Counted from the first letter of the stretch, positions 15,333-23,171 are shown. The stretch: DNA of 37,384 bases from CAYTET01 sp964436975 (GCA_964436975.1 CAYTET010000008.1:1-37384), one strand, 5' to 3'. Notes: generated from the sequence alone by a model not told the origin. Made by a program: numbers and translations.

Positions 15333-16898
15333 ATGGAAAAAGAAATGAATCATGGCGGTGCGGCCCTGGCCAAAGCCGTCCGTAAAGCTTATGAGCAGAA
15401 TCAGACGGATTACTCACTGGCCCCGCTGTGTCTGGTTGATGAAAACGACCAGCCGGTGGGCAAAATAAAAGACGGCGATGCGGTTATCTTCTGCTGCCGG
15501 CGGGGCGAAAGGGAAGTTGAACTGACCGAAGCCTTCACCCAGCCTGATTTTGACAAGTTTGACCGGCCGTATCTGAGTCAGCTGCAGTTCGGCATTCTGA
15601 CGATGTATCATGAAAAATTCAAGAATCTGCCGATTGCCTTTGCCCCGGAGAAGGTGGTCATGCCGCTGGCCCAGGTCATAGCCCAGGCCGGCCTGACCCA
15701 GTTTCACTGCTCGGAATCCGAAAAGTTTGCCCATGTAACCTTCTTCTTCAACGGCGGCTATAACCAGCCCTTTGAAAAAGAGACGGATACCTGTGTGCCT
15801 TCACCCAAGGGCGTGCCGTTTGACACCGTGCCGGAATTAAGCCTGCCGGCCGTCGCCGCCAAGGTGGAAGAAGCCGTTGATACCGGCTATGATTTCATTC
15901 TGACTAACTTTGCCAACGGCGATGTTATCGGCCATACTTCCAACAGCGATGCCAAACTGCTGGCCGCCGCGGCCATCAGCAAGTATGTTGATAAAGTCGC
16001 CCATTATGCGCAGGATCACGGCTATTTGGTTGCCATCACGGCTGACCACGGCAACATTGAAACCCTGCGGACAGAAGCCGGCAAGCCGCATGTGGCCCAT
16101 ACCTGCAATCTGGTGCCCTTTATCGTGCTGGATCCGCAGCACCGGGAGATCAAGCTGCGGGACGGCTCCCTGAAGGATGTTGCCCCGACAGTGCTGTCGG
16201 TGCTGGGTCTGGATGCCCCGGCGGAAATGAGCGGACAGTCCCTGATTGAAACGGCTGATATCCATAACAAGAAAATGATACTGATTATTCTGGATGGCTG
16301 GGGTCTGGGCAGCCAGGATGACAATGACGCCATCTATCTGGCGGATACACCGGGCTGGGACAAACTGATGGCGGATTATCCGCATTCCAGCTTAGCCGCC
16401 AGCGGCCTGTATGTCGGCCTGCAGGACGGCAAGCCGGGCAACTCCGAAGCCGGCCACTGCAATATGGGCGCCGGCCGGGTCGTCGAGCAGGATGATGTCC
16501 GCATGGACAATGCCATCAAAGACGGCTCTTTCAAGACCAATCCGGTTTTCCTGAAGCTGATCGACCATGCCAAACAGTGCGGCAGCCTGCATCTGATTGC
16601 GCTGCTGACCGAAAAGTCCAGCCACGGCTGCATCGCTTATCCGCTGATGCTGGCGGAAATGGCTAAAGAAGTTCCCCATGTCTATTTCCACATCATCTTT
16701 GACGGCCGCAGCACCGAACCGGGCAGTGCCCCGGCGCTGCTGGAAAAGCTGGATGGCCAACTGGCCCAGATTGGAACCGGCCTGGTGGTTGACGGCATCG
16801 GCCGCGGCATTATTCTGGACCGCGACGGCAACTATGCCCGCATTGAAACGGGCTACCGGGAACTGACCGAAGGTAAGGGGATCCCTTATCATTTATAG
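15333..16898 (+). CDS. Circularly permuted cofactor-independent phosphoglycerate mutase (iPGM/GpmI) homologue
   Basis: 521 residues, about the length of normal iPGM (~510), but the halves are swapped. Residues 1-305 match the C-terminal half of iPGM: AVRKAYEQNQTDY, GKIKDGDAVIF with Arg57 and Arg60, SEKFAHVTFFFNGG (Lys131), NFANGDVIGHTS (Asp197, His201), ITADHGN (Asp238, His239), PHVAHT (His256) and the usual C-terminal end GLDAPAEMSGQSLI. A seven-residue link then leads into the normal N-terminus, KKMILIILDGWG (Asp321), GNSEAGHCNMGAGR (nucleophile Ser371), SSHG (His431), FDGRST (Arg459) and GRGIILDRD (Arg491, Arg497), ending where iPGM would be cut near residue 220. All phosphatase-site residues are kept. 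In the transferase site the Asp after Arg459 is Ser460, and the DGGVHSH motif is altered, so the phospho-substrate may differ from phosphoglycerate. Own GGAGG site; last gene but one of the HAD operon. Confidence 0.9.
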   Translation: MEKEMNHGGAALAKAVRKAYEQNQTDYSLAPLCLVDENDQPVGKIKDGDAVIFCCRRGEREVELTEAFTQPDFDKFDRPYLSQLQFGILTMYHEKFKNLPIAFAPEKVVMPLAQVIAQAGLTQFHCSESEKFAHVTFFFNGGYNQPFEKETDTCVPSPKGVPFDTVPELSLPAVAAKVEEAVDTGYDFILTNFANGDVIGHTSNSDAKLLAAAAISKYVDKVAHYAQDHGYLVAITADHGNIETLRTEAGKPHVAHTCNLVPFIVLDPQHREIKLRDGSLKDVAPTVLSVLGLDAPAEMSGQSLIETADIHNKKMILIILDGWGLGSQDDNDAIYLADTPGWDKLMADYPHSSLAASGLYVGLQDGKPGNSEAGHCNMGAGRVVEQDDVRMDNAIKDGSFKTNPVFLKLIDHAKQCGSLHLIALLTEKSSHGCIAYPLMLAEMAKEVPHVYFHIIFDGRSTEPGSAPALLEKLDGQLAQIGTGLVVDGIGRGIILDRDGNYARIETGYRELTEGKGIPYHL

Positions 16899-16922
16899 AA
16901 GTGAGCAAAGGAGAATATAATC

Positions 16923-17645
16923 ATGAATAGTGCAGTAGATTTATCCAGTCTGACCCTGACGCCCTGGGAGATTATCATCCGGCTGGCGGGGGCCATGGTA
17001 ATAGGGGCCATCATCGGCACCGAGCGGGAATACACCCACCGGCCGGCCGGCATGCGGACCCATATGCTGGTGGCGCTGGGATCATGCGCCGTAATGGTGA
17101 CCAGCCAGCTGATGTTTGTGCAGTATCACGCTTTCGGGGCTTCCCCGGATCCGGCCCGGCTGCCGGCGCAGGTTATCGCCGGGGTTGGCTTTTTAGGCGC
17201 CGGCACGATTTTAAGGGACGGCACCTCCATCAAGGGTCTGACCACGGCGGCCAGTGTCTGGGCGGTGGCCTGTCTGGGCATTGCCATCGGCGCCGGCTAT
17301 TATATTCTGGCGGTGGCCGGTACGGCCTGCATGCTGATAACGCTGACTTTCTTTGAGTGGCTGCAGAAAAAGCTGATCCACAGCCGCTATGAGACCTATC
17401 TGTTTCTGGTGCAGTCAACCAATGTCGTGGTGACCTTAGCCCAGATCAACAAGCTGGCCATCGAAGTCGAAGCTTCCGTCAGCAGCATCCAGGTCAATGA
17501 AATAAACGATAACGGCAACTACAGCATCAACTTCCGGACTAATTTTTCCGGCCGGCATGCCTCCACGCGGATGCAGCAGTTCTTAATGGATCTGACCAGT
17601 GATGAATGCACGGTCTCCATTAAATCGGAGCAGATCAGACTGTAG
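16923..17645 (+). CDS. MgtC/SapB-family membrane protein
   Basis: 240 residues. The N-terminal 150 residues form the MgtC membrane domain with the family hallmarks GAIIGTEREYTHRPAGMRTHMLVALGSC, GVGFLGAGTILRDGTSIKGLTTAASVWAVACLGIAIG and about five hydrophobic helices. The C-terminal 90 residues form a soluble ACT-like domain (residues ~155-240). MgtC proteins in other bacteria affect Mg2+/phosphate homeostasis and inhibit F-type ATP synthase; phosphate-linked roles would fit an operon of phosphatase-like genes. It follows the iPGM-like gene by 24 bases with GGAG and is closed by a terminator. Confidence 0.9.
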   Translation: MNSAVDLSSLTLTPWEIIIRLAGAMVIGAIIGTEREYTHRPAGMRTHMLVALGSCAVMVTSQLMFVQYHAFGASPDPARLPAQVIAGVGFLGAGTILRDGTSIKGLTTAASVWAVACLGIAIGAGYYILAVAGTACMLITLTFFEWLQKKLIHSRYETYLFLVQSTNVVVTLAQINKLAIEVEASVSSIQVNEINDNGNYSINFRTNFSGRHASTRMQQFLMDLTSDECTVSIKSEQIRL

Positions 17646-17664
17646 CCTGTTTATCCGATAATTC

Positions 17665-17713
17665 AGGCAAAGATAACGGCTCTGGGCCAGCCGGCTGTCT
17701 TTGCCTTGTTTTA
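17665..17713 (+). terminator. Terminator after mgtC
   Basis: AGGCAAAGA (17665-17673) pairs with TCTTTGCCT (17698-17706), 9 bp perfect, with an inner CGGCT/AGCCG stem, followed by TGTTTTAT. It ends the HAD-iPGM-mgtC operon. Confidence 0.75.
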
Positions 17714-17737
17714 TAACAAGAAAAGGAGATTTCCATT

Positions 17738-18622
17738 ATGAAGCAGCAATATGATTTAATGCTTGTCGGACCGGCTTCCCGGGACGAAAATATCGACTAT
17801 ACCGGGGCTGTCGACAAGTCCATCGGCGGGGCCGTGACGTTCTGCTCGGCTTCAGCCCAGGCGGCCAGCGGCAGTGTTTTTGCGGCAGTTGTCGCCGCCC
17901 CCAATGAGCCGGATGTCATGGATTCCATTATTCTGGATGATGATGACAAGATGCTGATTCCGTCTTCGGTAACCACCTCGATCCGCAACCAGTACTTCAC
18001 GGCGGACCGGGAAAGACGCGAGTCCAAGTGCATTGCCCAGTCTGATCCGGTCACCCCGGATAAGATTCCGGCCGGCCATTTCAAGATGTATCATTTAGCC
18101 GGACTTTTATACGGCGATTTCCCCAACGAGCTTATTGTTGATCTGGCATCCAAGGGCCAGCTGGCCGGGGATGCCCAGGGCTTTTTAAGACACAATGAAA
18201 ACGGGGCGATGGTTTTCCATGACTGGGCCGACAAAAAGGAAATGCTGAAGCACTTTGCCTTTCTGAAAACAGACGCTTTGGAAGCCCTGACTCTGACCGG
18301 CTTTGAAGACCGGGCCAAGGCAGCTGAACAGCTGTACCAGTGGGGGGCTAAAGAAGTTATGGTTTCCCATAACAGCGAGATAATGGTCTATGATGGCAAC
18401 AAGGTCTATACCTGCCCGATCAAAGCCCGCAACCTGTCCGGCCGGACCGGCCGGGGTGACACGACGACCGGGGCTTATCTGGCCCGCCGGCTGGACGGTG
18501 ATGACGTTGAAACAGCGCTGCTGTATGCGACCGCCTGTGTTTCTTTGAAGATGGAAAAAGTCGGCGTGTTCAGCCACAGCCGGCAGGATGTCTACGATTA
18601 TATTGCCCAGTTTTACCGCTGA
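17738..18622 (+). CDS. PfkB/ribokinase-family carbohydrate kinase
   Basis: 294 residues, cytoplasmic. The N-terminus LMLVGPASRDENIDYTGAVDKSIGGAVTFCSASA has the shortened GG motif form seen in inositol- and nucleoside-kinase-like PfkB proteins. The C-terminal catalytic motif is GRTGRGDTTTGAYL, a variant of GAGDTF with the catalytic Asp241 kept and Ala replaced by Arg. It phosphorylates a hydroxyl of a sugar, cyclitol or nucleoside with ATP. It is not a typical IolC: the length and the C-terminal motifs differ. The setting between the HAD operon and nucleoside-salvage genes allows either a myo-inositol kinase-like or a nucleoside/ribose kinase role; I cannot decide. It sits between two terminators and so is probably monocistronic. 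Confidence 0.83.
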   Translation: MKQQYDLMLVGPASRDENIDYTGAVDKSIGGAVTFCSASAQAASGSVFAAVVAAPNEPDVMDSIILDDDDKMLIPSSVTTSIRNQYFTADRERRESKCIAQSDPVTPDKIPAGHFKMYHLAGLLYGDFPNELIVDLASKGQLAGDAQGFLRHNENGAMVFHDWADKKEMLKHFAFLKTDALEALTLTGFEDRAKAAEQLYQWGAKEVMVSHNSEIMVYDGNKVYTCPIKARNLSGRTGRGDTTTGAYLARRLDGDDVETALLYATACVSLKMEKVGVFSHSRQDVYDYIAQFYR

Positions 18623-18626
18623 GACT

Positions 18627-18657
18627 AAAAAGGCCGTTGCTGAAACGGCTTTTTTTA
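18627..18657 (+). terminator. Rho-independent terminator after the PfkB kinase
   Basis: GCCGTT (18633-18638) and AACGGC (18644-18649) with loop GCTGA, preceded by AAAAAG and followed by seven T. A classic intrinsic terminator. Confidence 0.9.
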
Positions 18658-18774
18658 TGATTGGTCGGCCGGATCGGTTATAGCCCCAAATCCGTTAACC
18701 GGCGCTGCGCTGTCGTCTTTAACCATTTTGTTAAGATCCGCAGTTGTAAACCTGTGATGCAGGCGTGGGCCGTA

Positions 18775-18783
18775 TGCTATAAT
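18775..18783 (+). promoter_or_regulatory. Extended -10 promoter of the ADP-ribosylglycohydrolase gene
   Basis: TGCTATAAT gives a perfect TATAAT (18778-18783) preceded by the TGn extension; the -35 region (TGATGC near 18755) is weak, as usual for extended -10 promoters. It lies 25 bases upstream of the start codon, behind the terminator of the previous gene. Confidence 0.65.
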
Positions 18784-18808
18784 GAGAGACAAACAGGAGG
18801 AATAAATA

Positions 18809-20196
18809 ATGAAGGCGTGGGAATTGGAACGTCAGAATATGGACCACAGTGTACCGGTTCATATGGCCGACAACAACGAAGAAATATGGGAAGAGCAGAG
18901 CAATGGGCCGGAGCAGGCTCAGGATGCCACCATTAAGAATTACTGGGCCAGCAAGGTCCCGGGCTCACGGGCTTCCGAATCGATTATCATCGCCGCTGTC
19001 CAGGCCATGGAAAACCGCGGCTATTCTGTTAAAAACAGCGAAGACATGTGGCTGGCCGGACTGAGTGCGGTGGCCGGCGAAGACGTTGTCAGCATGCACA
19101 AAAACTACTATAAGATCATGCAGGCCTGCCTGCAGGCGGAAAAGGATGAAAGTTCGCCGTACTGGCAGCAGCATTTCTATGATACTTTTGAAGAATACGA
19201 AAAGGCCGTCAAATTTCCCCAGGCCCGCCCGGTTGACATGGGCAATATGCTGGTTGACAAGATCGAAGCCGGCTGGCTGGGCCAGATTATCGGCGGAGCC
19301 TACGGCACCTGTCTGGAAGGGTATACCACCGACAACATCATGAAAGCCTATCCGCATCTGGATATCTACCAGCGCAAGCCGAATACCTATAACGATGACA
19401 TTACTTATGAACTGGCCCTGCTGCTGGCTTATGAGGAGAACGGCAAAGCAACGACATCACGCGACATTGCCGACGAATGGGTCAGCCGGATTGCCTTTGG
19501 CTGGTCAGCCGAGGATATGGCGCTGCGCAATCTGCGCTGCGGTATGATGCCGCCGGAGTCCGGCCGTTTCAACAACCCTTATTATGAGTGGATCGGGGCC
19601 CAGATGCGCGGGGCGGTTTTGGGCCAGCTTTATCCGGGTGATCCGTACAATGCGGCCAAAGCGGCCTGGCAGGACGGCATTATCTCCCATGCCCGCAACG
19701 GTGTCTTGGGCGAAGTGTTCAATGCCATCATGGTGGCCATGGCTTTCTACCAGAATGATCTAGACAGCTGGTCAAGGATGCAGTGGCCCTGATGCCGGCC
19801 GACAGCGAATACGGCCAGGTCGTCCGGTTTGCTTTGGAGCAGTGTGAAAACAGCGCCGACTGGCTGACCGCCTGGCGGCCCTGCGAAAAGAAGTACGAGC
19901 GCTATAACTGGGTGCATGCCTATCCCAATGCCTGCGCCGAAGTGGTGGCCTTATGGTTCTGCCAGGATGATTTCACCAAACTGCTGGTTATTTCCGGCGG
20001 CTGCGGCCAGGACGTTGACTGCAATGCGGCTCAGATTGCTACCGTATGGGCAACCCGCAAGGGCAAACAGGCTATCCCGGCCTACTGGACCGAGCCTATC
20101 GGCGACCATCTGGATACCTATGTCCGCGGCTTAAAGCAGCTGAGCATCCGCCAGCTGGCCGTCCGGACGGCGGCTGTGGCAAACCACCTGAAATAA
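18809..20196 (+). pseudogene. ADP-ribosylglycohydrolase-family protein, split by a single-base frameshift
   Basis: The first frame gives 327 residues (18809-19792) and a second overlapping frame runs to 20196. Joined near base 19768 (reading AGC then CTG instead of AGCTG) they give one protein of about 462 residues with smooth family sequence: QNDLDS then LVKDAVALMPADSEYGQVVRFAL. The N-terminal ~140 residues are an uncharacterised helical extension; the hydrolase domain starts about residue 144 (MGNMLVDKIEAGWLGQIIGGAYG). Its first metal cluster, NDDITYE (Asp196, Asp197), is in the first frame and the second, GQDVDCNAAQ, in the second frame, so neither piece can be active alone. Family enzymes cleave N-glycosidic bonds of ADP-ribosyl groups or related ribosides, matching the nucleoside uptake genes downstream. 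One missing base by assembly error is as likely as true inactivation. Confidence 0.85.
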
Positions 20197-20201
20197 AAGG
20201 G

Positions 20202-20215
20202 TGAAAGCGAATACA
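20202..20215 (+). promoter_or_regulatory. cre-like (CcpA) site upstream of the BMP gene
   Basis: TGAAAGCGAATACA fits the catabolite-responsive consensus TGnAAnCGnnnnCA closely. It is 23 bases upstream of the -35 at 20239, a position used by CcpA for activation or repression of catabolic operons. Assigned by consensus only. Confidence 0.5.
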
Positions 20216-20238
20216 AAAAATAGACCCATTTACTTGAA

Positions 20239-20268
20239 TTGACAGGGTCGGTATTGTATTATTATTTA
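20239..20268 (+). promoter_or_regulatory. Promoter of the nucleoside ABC importer operon
   Basis: A perfect -35 TTGACA (20239-20244) is followed by TATTAT (20260-20265, 15-base spacing) or TATTTA (20263-20268, 18-base spacing). The BMP start codon is 27 bases further, after AGGGAGGA. Confidence 0.7.
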
Positions 20269-20294
20269 AGCAAACTACTCAAGAGGGAGGAAAC

Positions 20295-21452
20295 ATGAAA
20301 AAACTTTTGAAGATTGCTCTTTGCGCACTGCTGGTGTTCGGCATGGCCGCTTGCGGCACCACCGGCGGTGACACAAAAGATGATCGTATCCGTCTGGTAT
20401 ACATCATCAACGGAACCTTAGGTGATAAGTCATTCTTTGATTCCGGAAAAGAAGGTCTGGATCTTATTGATGCCAAGTATGGCGATAAGGTCTATACCGA
20501 GTATCGTGAGCTGACCTATGACGATTCGACATGGGAACAGAAGGCTCAGGATATTGTGGCTGAAGGCTGGGATATCGTTATCGCCGGCACTTATGACATG
20601 CTGGGCTATTTTGAAGGCAGCAATGGCAATGAGGGCTTAGCTACCAAGTATCCCGATACCAAGTTCTGGTTCTTTGATGAATCTTGGGATTTCACGGCTT
20701 ATCCTAATACCAACGTTTATGGCATGCTGTTCAGCCAGAACGAAGGTTCCTTCGCTGTCGGTGTCATCGCTGCGATGACCACCAAGACCAACAAGGTTGC
20801 CTTTGAAGGCGGTATGGATAACACGGTTCTGGATGACTTCTTCGTTGGCTTCTATGAGGGCGTCAAGTATGAAGCTGCTCAGTTAGGCAAAGAAATCACG
20901 GTCACTCTGGACTGGATGAATTCATTCTCTGATTCCACAGTCGGCAAGGACAAAGCCGGTGCTCTGTACAACCAGGGCTACGATGTTGTCTTCGCCTGCG
21001 GCGGCTCAGCCGGTTTAGGCGTTTTCGATGCTGCTGTTGAATACAATACGGCTAATCCGAATAACCCGGTTTATGTCATCGGTGTTGATGGCGACCAGGG
21101 TGCTTATTTCGGTTCATTATCTGATGATCTCAGCAAGTCCAAAGCCAGCTGCACTGTTACTTCCATGCAGAAGAACGTTAACCAGGGCTTCCTGTATGCC
21201 ATGGGCAAACATCTGGATAACACCCTGCCTTACGGCCAGGTTGAACATCTGGGCTTGAACGGCGGCTTCGTTTCCGCTTCCGTCAATGATTACACCAAAG
21301 CTATTCTGAGCAATGACCAGATCACATCCGTTAACGCTATTGTTGATCAGATCGTTGCTGGTACCCTGACTGTTGATTCCATGTTTGGCGATAAGGCCTT
21401 AACACAGGATCAGTTCAAACAGTTTGGCGCAGGCACTTGGGTTCAGAAGTAG
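20295..21452 (+). CDS. BMP/PnrA-family nucleoside-binding lipoprotein
   Basis: 385 residues. A lipoprotein signal (MKKLLKIALCALLVFGMAAC, lipidation at Cys20) shows surface anchoring. The mature part starts RIRLVYIINGTLGDKSFFDSGKEGLD, the characteristic first segment of the basic-membrane-protein/PnrA family (LGDKSFFDS), and continues with VGVIAAMTTKTNKVAFEGG and VIGVDGDQGAYF, other family signatures. Proteins of this group bind purine nucleosides or related ribosides and feed them to YufOPQ-like ABC importers, whose genes follow. Codon use here is richer in favoured codons than in neighbours, in line with high expression of a binding protein. A hairpin separates it from the ATPase gene. Confidence 0.93.
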   Translation: MKKLLKIALCALLVFGMAACGTTGGDTKDDRIRLVYIINGTLGDKSFFDSGKEGLDLIDAKYGDKVYTEYRELTYDDSTWEQKAQDIVAEGWDIVIAGTYDMLGYFEGSNGNEGLATKYPDTKFWFFDESWDFTAYPNTNVYGMLFSQNEGSFAVGVIAAMTTKTNKVAFEGGMDNTVLDDFFVGFYEGVKYEAAQLGKEITVTLDWMNSFSDSTVGKDKAGALYNQGYDVVFACGGSAGLGVFDAAVEYNTANPNNPVYVIGVDGDQGAYFGSLSDDLSKSKASCTVTSMQKNVNQGFLYAMGKHLDNTLPYGQVEHLGLNGGFVSASVNDYTKAILSNDQITSVNAIVDQIVAGTLTVDSMFGDKALTQDQFKQFGAGTWVQK

Positions 21453-21493
21453 AAATAATCAATATATCGGCATTATTCAATAGCTGATAAACG

Positions 21494-21537
21494 ATACCCG
21501 GCAACCTCTGACTTTACTCAGAGGTTGCTTGGTATTT
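21494..21537 (+). terminator. Attenuator-like hairpin between BMP and ATPase genes
   Basis: GCAACCTCTG (21501-21510) pairs with CAGAGGTTGC (21519-21528), with outer ATACC/GGTAT pairing, followed by TT only. It likely terminates a fraction of transcripts and protects the BMP mRNA end, giving more binding protein than transporter. Confidence 0.65.
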
Positions 21538-21575
21538 ACTCACACGGCACACGCCTGGAAAGGGAGACAGGGCCA

Positions 21576-23171
21576 ATGGAAGATTATCTGGTGATGAAAG
21601 ACATCACTAAAGTTTACGATAACGGTATTATGGCCAATGATAAGCTGTGTTTCTCCGCCCGCAAGGGTGAGATACATGCCATCTGCGGTGAAAACGGTGC
21701 CGGCAAAAGTACGCTGATGTCAATGCTGTTCGGCATCGAGCAGCCCAATGAAGGAGATATTATCATCAAGGGTGAAAAGGTTAAACTGAGTTCACCGATG
21801 GACGCCATCAGCAAGGGCATAGGCATGGTTCACCAGCATTTTATGCTGGTGCCGTCTCTGACTGTTGCTGAAAACGTAATTTTAGGAATCGAGCCGACCA
21901 AAGGCTTGAAATTTGACAAGGAAAAAGCTATCCAGATGACAGCTGACGTTGCCAAAAAATATAATTTTGATATTAATCCGCGTTCCCGCGTTGAGGAGCT
22001 GCCTGTCGGCATTAAGCAGAAGGTAGAAATCATCAAGGCGCTGGTGCGCGGCTGCGATATATTGATTCTTGACGAACCGACGGCTGTTTTAACGCCGCAG
22101 GAGACCAAGGAGCTGTTTGAACAGCTGAAGAGCCTGCGCAAGGCCGGCCATACCATCATCTTTATTTCCCATAAGCTCAATGAAGTCAAGGAGCTGTGCG
22201 ACCGGGTCACCGTCATCAGACGGGGCAAGACCATCGGTGTTTATGATGTGGATAAAGTATCGGAAACGGATATTTCCCGTTATATGGTCGGTGTTGACGT
22301 CAGCTTGGAAATCGAAAAGAAAAAGGCCGAGCCCAAGGAAAATGTACTGGTGGTTGACAAACTGACCAGCTACAACGAAGCCGGCCGCAAGGCCCTGGAT
22401 GAAGTTTCATTCTCGGTGCGCAGCGGCGNNNNNNNNNNGAACGACAAAATCAATTTCAAGATCCGCAAAGGCGAAATCGTCGGGATTGCCGGCGTTGAAG
22501 GAAACGGTCAGCGGGAGCTGATCAGCACCATTACCGGCTTTGCCCCCGTCAGCTCAGGCAGTGTCACCATGCTGGGCAATGATATCAGCAAGATGACCAT
22601 CAACCAGCTGCGCCAGAAAGGCATGGTCCATATTCCGGAAGACCGGATGGAAATGGGCATCGCCCATGACATGACTATCGGTGAGAACATGATGGCTGCC
22701 AAGCTGGATGACCCCAAATATACTAAAGGCCTTTTTACCAATGAGGCTGCCATGGATGAAGATGTTGCCAAATGGATCAAGGAATATACGGTTGTCTGCG
22801 CTTCCGGCAAGCAGCGCATCGGCAATCTGTCCGGCGGCAACGTGCAGAAGGTGGTTGTAGCCCGTGAATTCACCAGTTACAACGAACTGCTGATCTGCGA
22901 TCAGCCGACCCGCGGCATTGATGTCGGGGCCACGGAGTTTATCCGCAAGCGGCTGGTGCAGATGCGGGATGCCGGCAAGGCTATTCTGCTGGTTTCGGCC
23001 GACTTAGGCGAAATTATGAGCCTGTCGGATTCGCTGCTGGTCATGTACGGCGGCCGCATCGTGGCTTATTTCCCTTCTGTGGGCAATCTGACCGAAGACG
23101 AACTGGGCTATTATATGCTGGGCTTAAAGAAGATGAGCCCGGAGGAAATCGGAGGTGCTCTCCATGCCTAA
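21576..23171 (+). CDS. Nucleoside/ribose-type ABC importer ATPase with two nucleotide-binding domains
   Basis: About 530 residues from the ATG at 21576 (GGGAG upstream). First domain: Walker A GENGAGKST (38-46), signature-like LPVGIKQK, Walker B ILILDEPTAVLTP. Second domain: degenerate Walker A GVEGNGQ, signature LSGGNVQK (~418), Walker B LLICDQPTRGID. This tandem layout and the FISHKLNEV segment are those of YufO/NupA-type nucleoside and RbsA-type sugar ATPases. Ten N occur at 22429-22438 (residues ~285-289). Around them the sequence repeats itself in meaning: ALDEVSFSVRSG before and NDKINFKIRKGE after are the same strand of the second domain, so about 15 residues are duplicated and the joint is an assembly artefact. 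The intact gene would be ~510 codons. Confidence 0.9.
   Translation: MEDYLVMKDITKVYDNGIMANDKLCFSARKGEIHAICGENGAGKSTLMSMLFGIEQPNEGDIIIKGEKVKLSSPMDAISKGIGMVHQHFMLVPSLTVAENVILGIEPTKGLKFDKEKAIQMTADVAKKYNFDINPRSRVEELPVGIKQKVEIIKALVRGCDILILDEPTAVLTPQETKELFEQLKSLRKAGHTIIFISHKLNEVKELCDRVTVIRRGKTIGVYDVDKVSETDISRYMVGVDVSLEIEKKKAEPKENVLVVDKLTSYNEAGRKALDEVSFSVRSGXXXXNDKINFKIRKGEIVGIAGVEGNGQRELISTITGFAPVSSGSVTMLGNDISKMTINQLRQKGMVHIPEDRMEMGIAHDMTIGENMMAAKLDDPKYTKGLFTNEAAMDEDVAKWIKEYTVVCASGKQRIGNLSGGNVQKVVVAREFTSYNELLICDQPTRGIDVGATEFIRKRLVQMRDAGKAILLVSADLGEIMSLSDSLLVMYGGRIVAYFPSVGNLTEDELGYYMLGLKKMSPEEIGGALHA
22429..22438. other. Assembly gap (10 N)
   Basis: Ten unknown bases inside the ATPase gene. The frame continues across them by chance. 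The flanking protein sequence overlaps itself, showing that two contig ends, possibly from strain variants, were joined without merging. Confidence 0.98.

Noticed and set aside
15333..16898. Idea that the swapped iPGM is two genes or an assembly chimera
   Set aside because: One frame without stop covers both halves, the link is short and in frame, the start has its own GGAGG site next to HAD 5 and the stop is followed by a normal mgtC. A chimeric contig would rarely satisfy all of these, although reads should still be checked.
17738..18622. PfkB gene as IolC (5-dehydro-2-deoxygluconokinase)
   Set aside because: The length, the GRGDTT motif and the C-terminal sequence do not match IolC, and it is separated from the iol run by two operons and a terminator.
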